Notes under the pieces: generated by a model
Databases searched by the model: none
What the model was told of the DNA's origin: nothing
Seen by the model: the letters and a program-made list of their open reading frames with translations, nothing else
DNA from: Clostridiales bacterium
GTDB lineage: Bacteria; Bacillota; Clostridia; Christensenellales; Aristaeellaceae
Direction: 5' to 3'
DNA: 5,547 bases
Assembly: GCA_012514225.1 (NCBI GenBank)
Contig: JAAZAQ010000314.1
Coordinates: 1 to 5,547, forward strand
Shown here: positions 5,506 to 5,547 of the stretch, one piece after another
Layout of the letters: the number at the start of each line of letters is the position of its first letter
Position numbering within the stretch: the first letter of the stretch is position 1
Translations under genes and position numbers: made by a program

Positions 5506-5513
5506 TACAGAAT

Positions 5514-5542
5514 ATTGTAACTGATTCATTCCCTCTTGTAAA
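5514..5542 (-). promoter_or_regulatory. Promoter of the zinc-ribbon gene (and probably rnpB)
   Basis: On the minus strand: -35 TTTACA (5542-5537), a 17-base spacer, and -10 TACAAT (5519-5514). These match sigma-A consensus at 5/6 and 5/6 with ideal spacing. The expected start is near 5507, one or two bases before the leader stem-loop. Confidence 0.7.
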
Positions 5543-5547
5543 CCGAG

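Overview
The window looks like a chromosomal segment from a low-GC-phylum (Firmicutes, probably Clostridia-type) bacterium of fairly high G+C content. The evidence is the tilS-hpt-ftsH gene order, a near-perfect CtsR heat-shock operator, strong Gram-positive-style ribosome binding sites (GAGGAGG/GGAGG), and a type A (not Bacillus type B) RNase P RNA next to a COG1579-type zinc-ribbon gene. I see no mobile element, CRISPR array, tRNA or rRNA. The genes are core housekeeping genes; what is unusual lies in the regulatory DNA, the RNA gene and one membrane protein.

Left part (1-2732), all on the minus strand: tilS (tRNA-Ile lysidine synthetase) overlaps hpt (hypoxanthine phosphoribosyltransferase) by 26 bases. 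After 72 bases comes ftsH (membrane AAA+ protease), which starts with TTG and runs off the left edge. tilS has a promoter placed so that its mRNA would begin at, or next to, the start codon. ftsH has its own extended -10 promoter between hpt and ftsH, overlapped by a degenerate CtsR-like site.

Middle (2733-4197), plus strand: a small heat-shock protein gene (Hsp20) is transcribed divergently from tilS. Its consensus sigma-A promoter is covered by an exact match to the CtsR operator consensus. A strong hairpin terminator follows. Next is a separately promoted gene for a six-helix rhomboid-fold membrane protein that has neither the GxSG serine motif nor a single histidine, so it is probably a non-proteolytic pseudo-rhomboid. 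A 14-bp perfect palindrome overlaps its -35 box.

Right part (4198-5547), minus strand: a coiled-coil C4 zinc-ribbon protein gene is followed after about 13 bases by rnpB (RNase P RNA) and an intrinsic terminator. The only good promoter seen for this pair is upstream of the zinc-ribbon gene; its transcript would begin with a 17-bp stem-loop. The RNase P RNA appears to lack the usual GGU of loop L15. The 3' ends of the rhomboid gene and rnpB converge in a roughly 200-base non-coding stretch (4198-4398) that holds several hairpins.

How they fit together: Hsp20 (holdase) and FtsH (membrane quality control) are linked by possible shared CtsR control. TilS and RNase P RNA are both tRNA maturation functions, and Hpt is purine salvage. 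No novel multi-gene system is evident.
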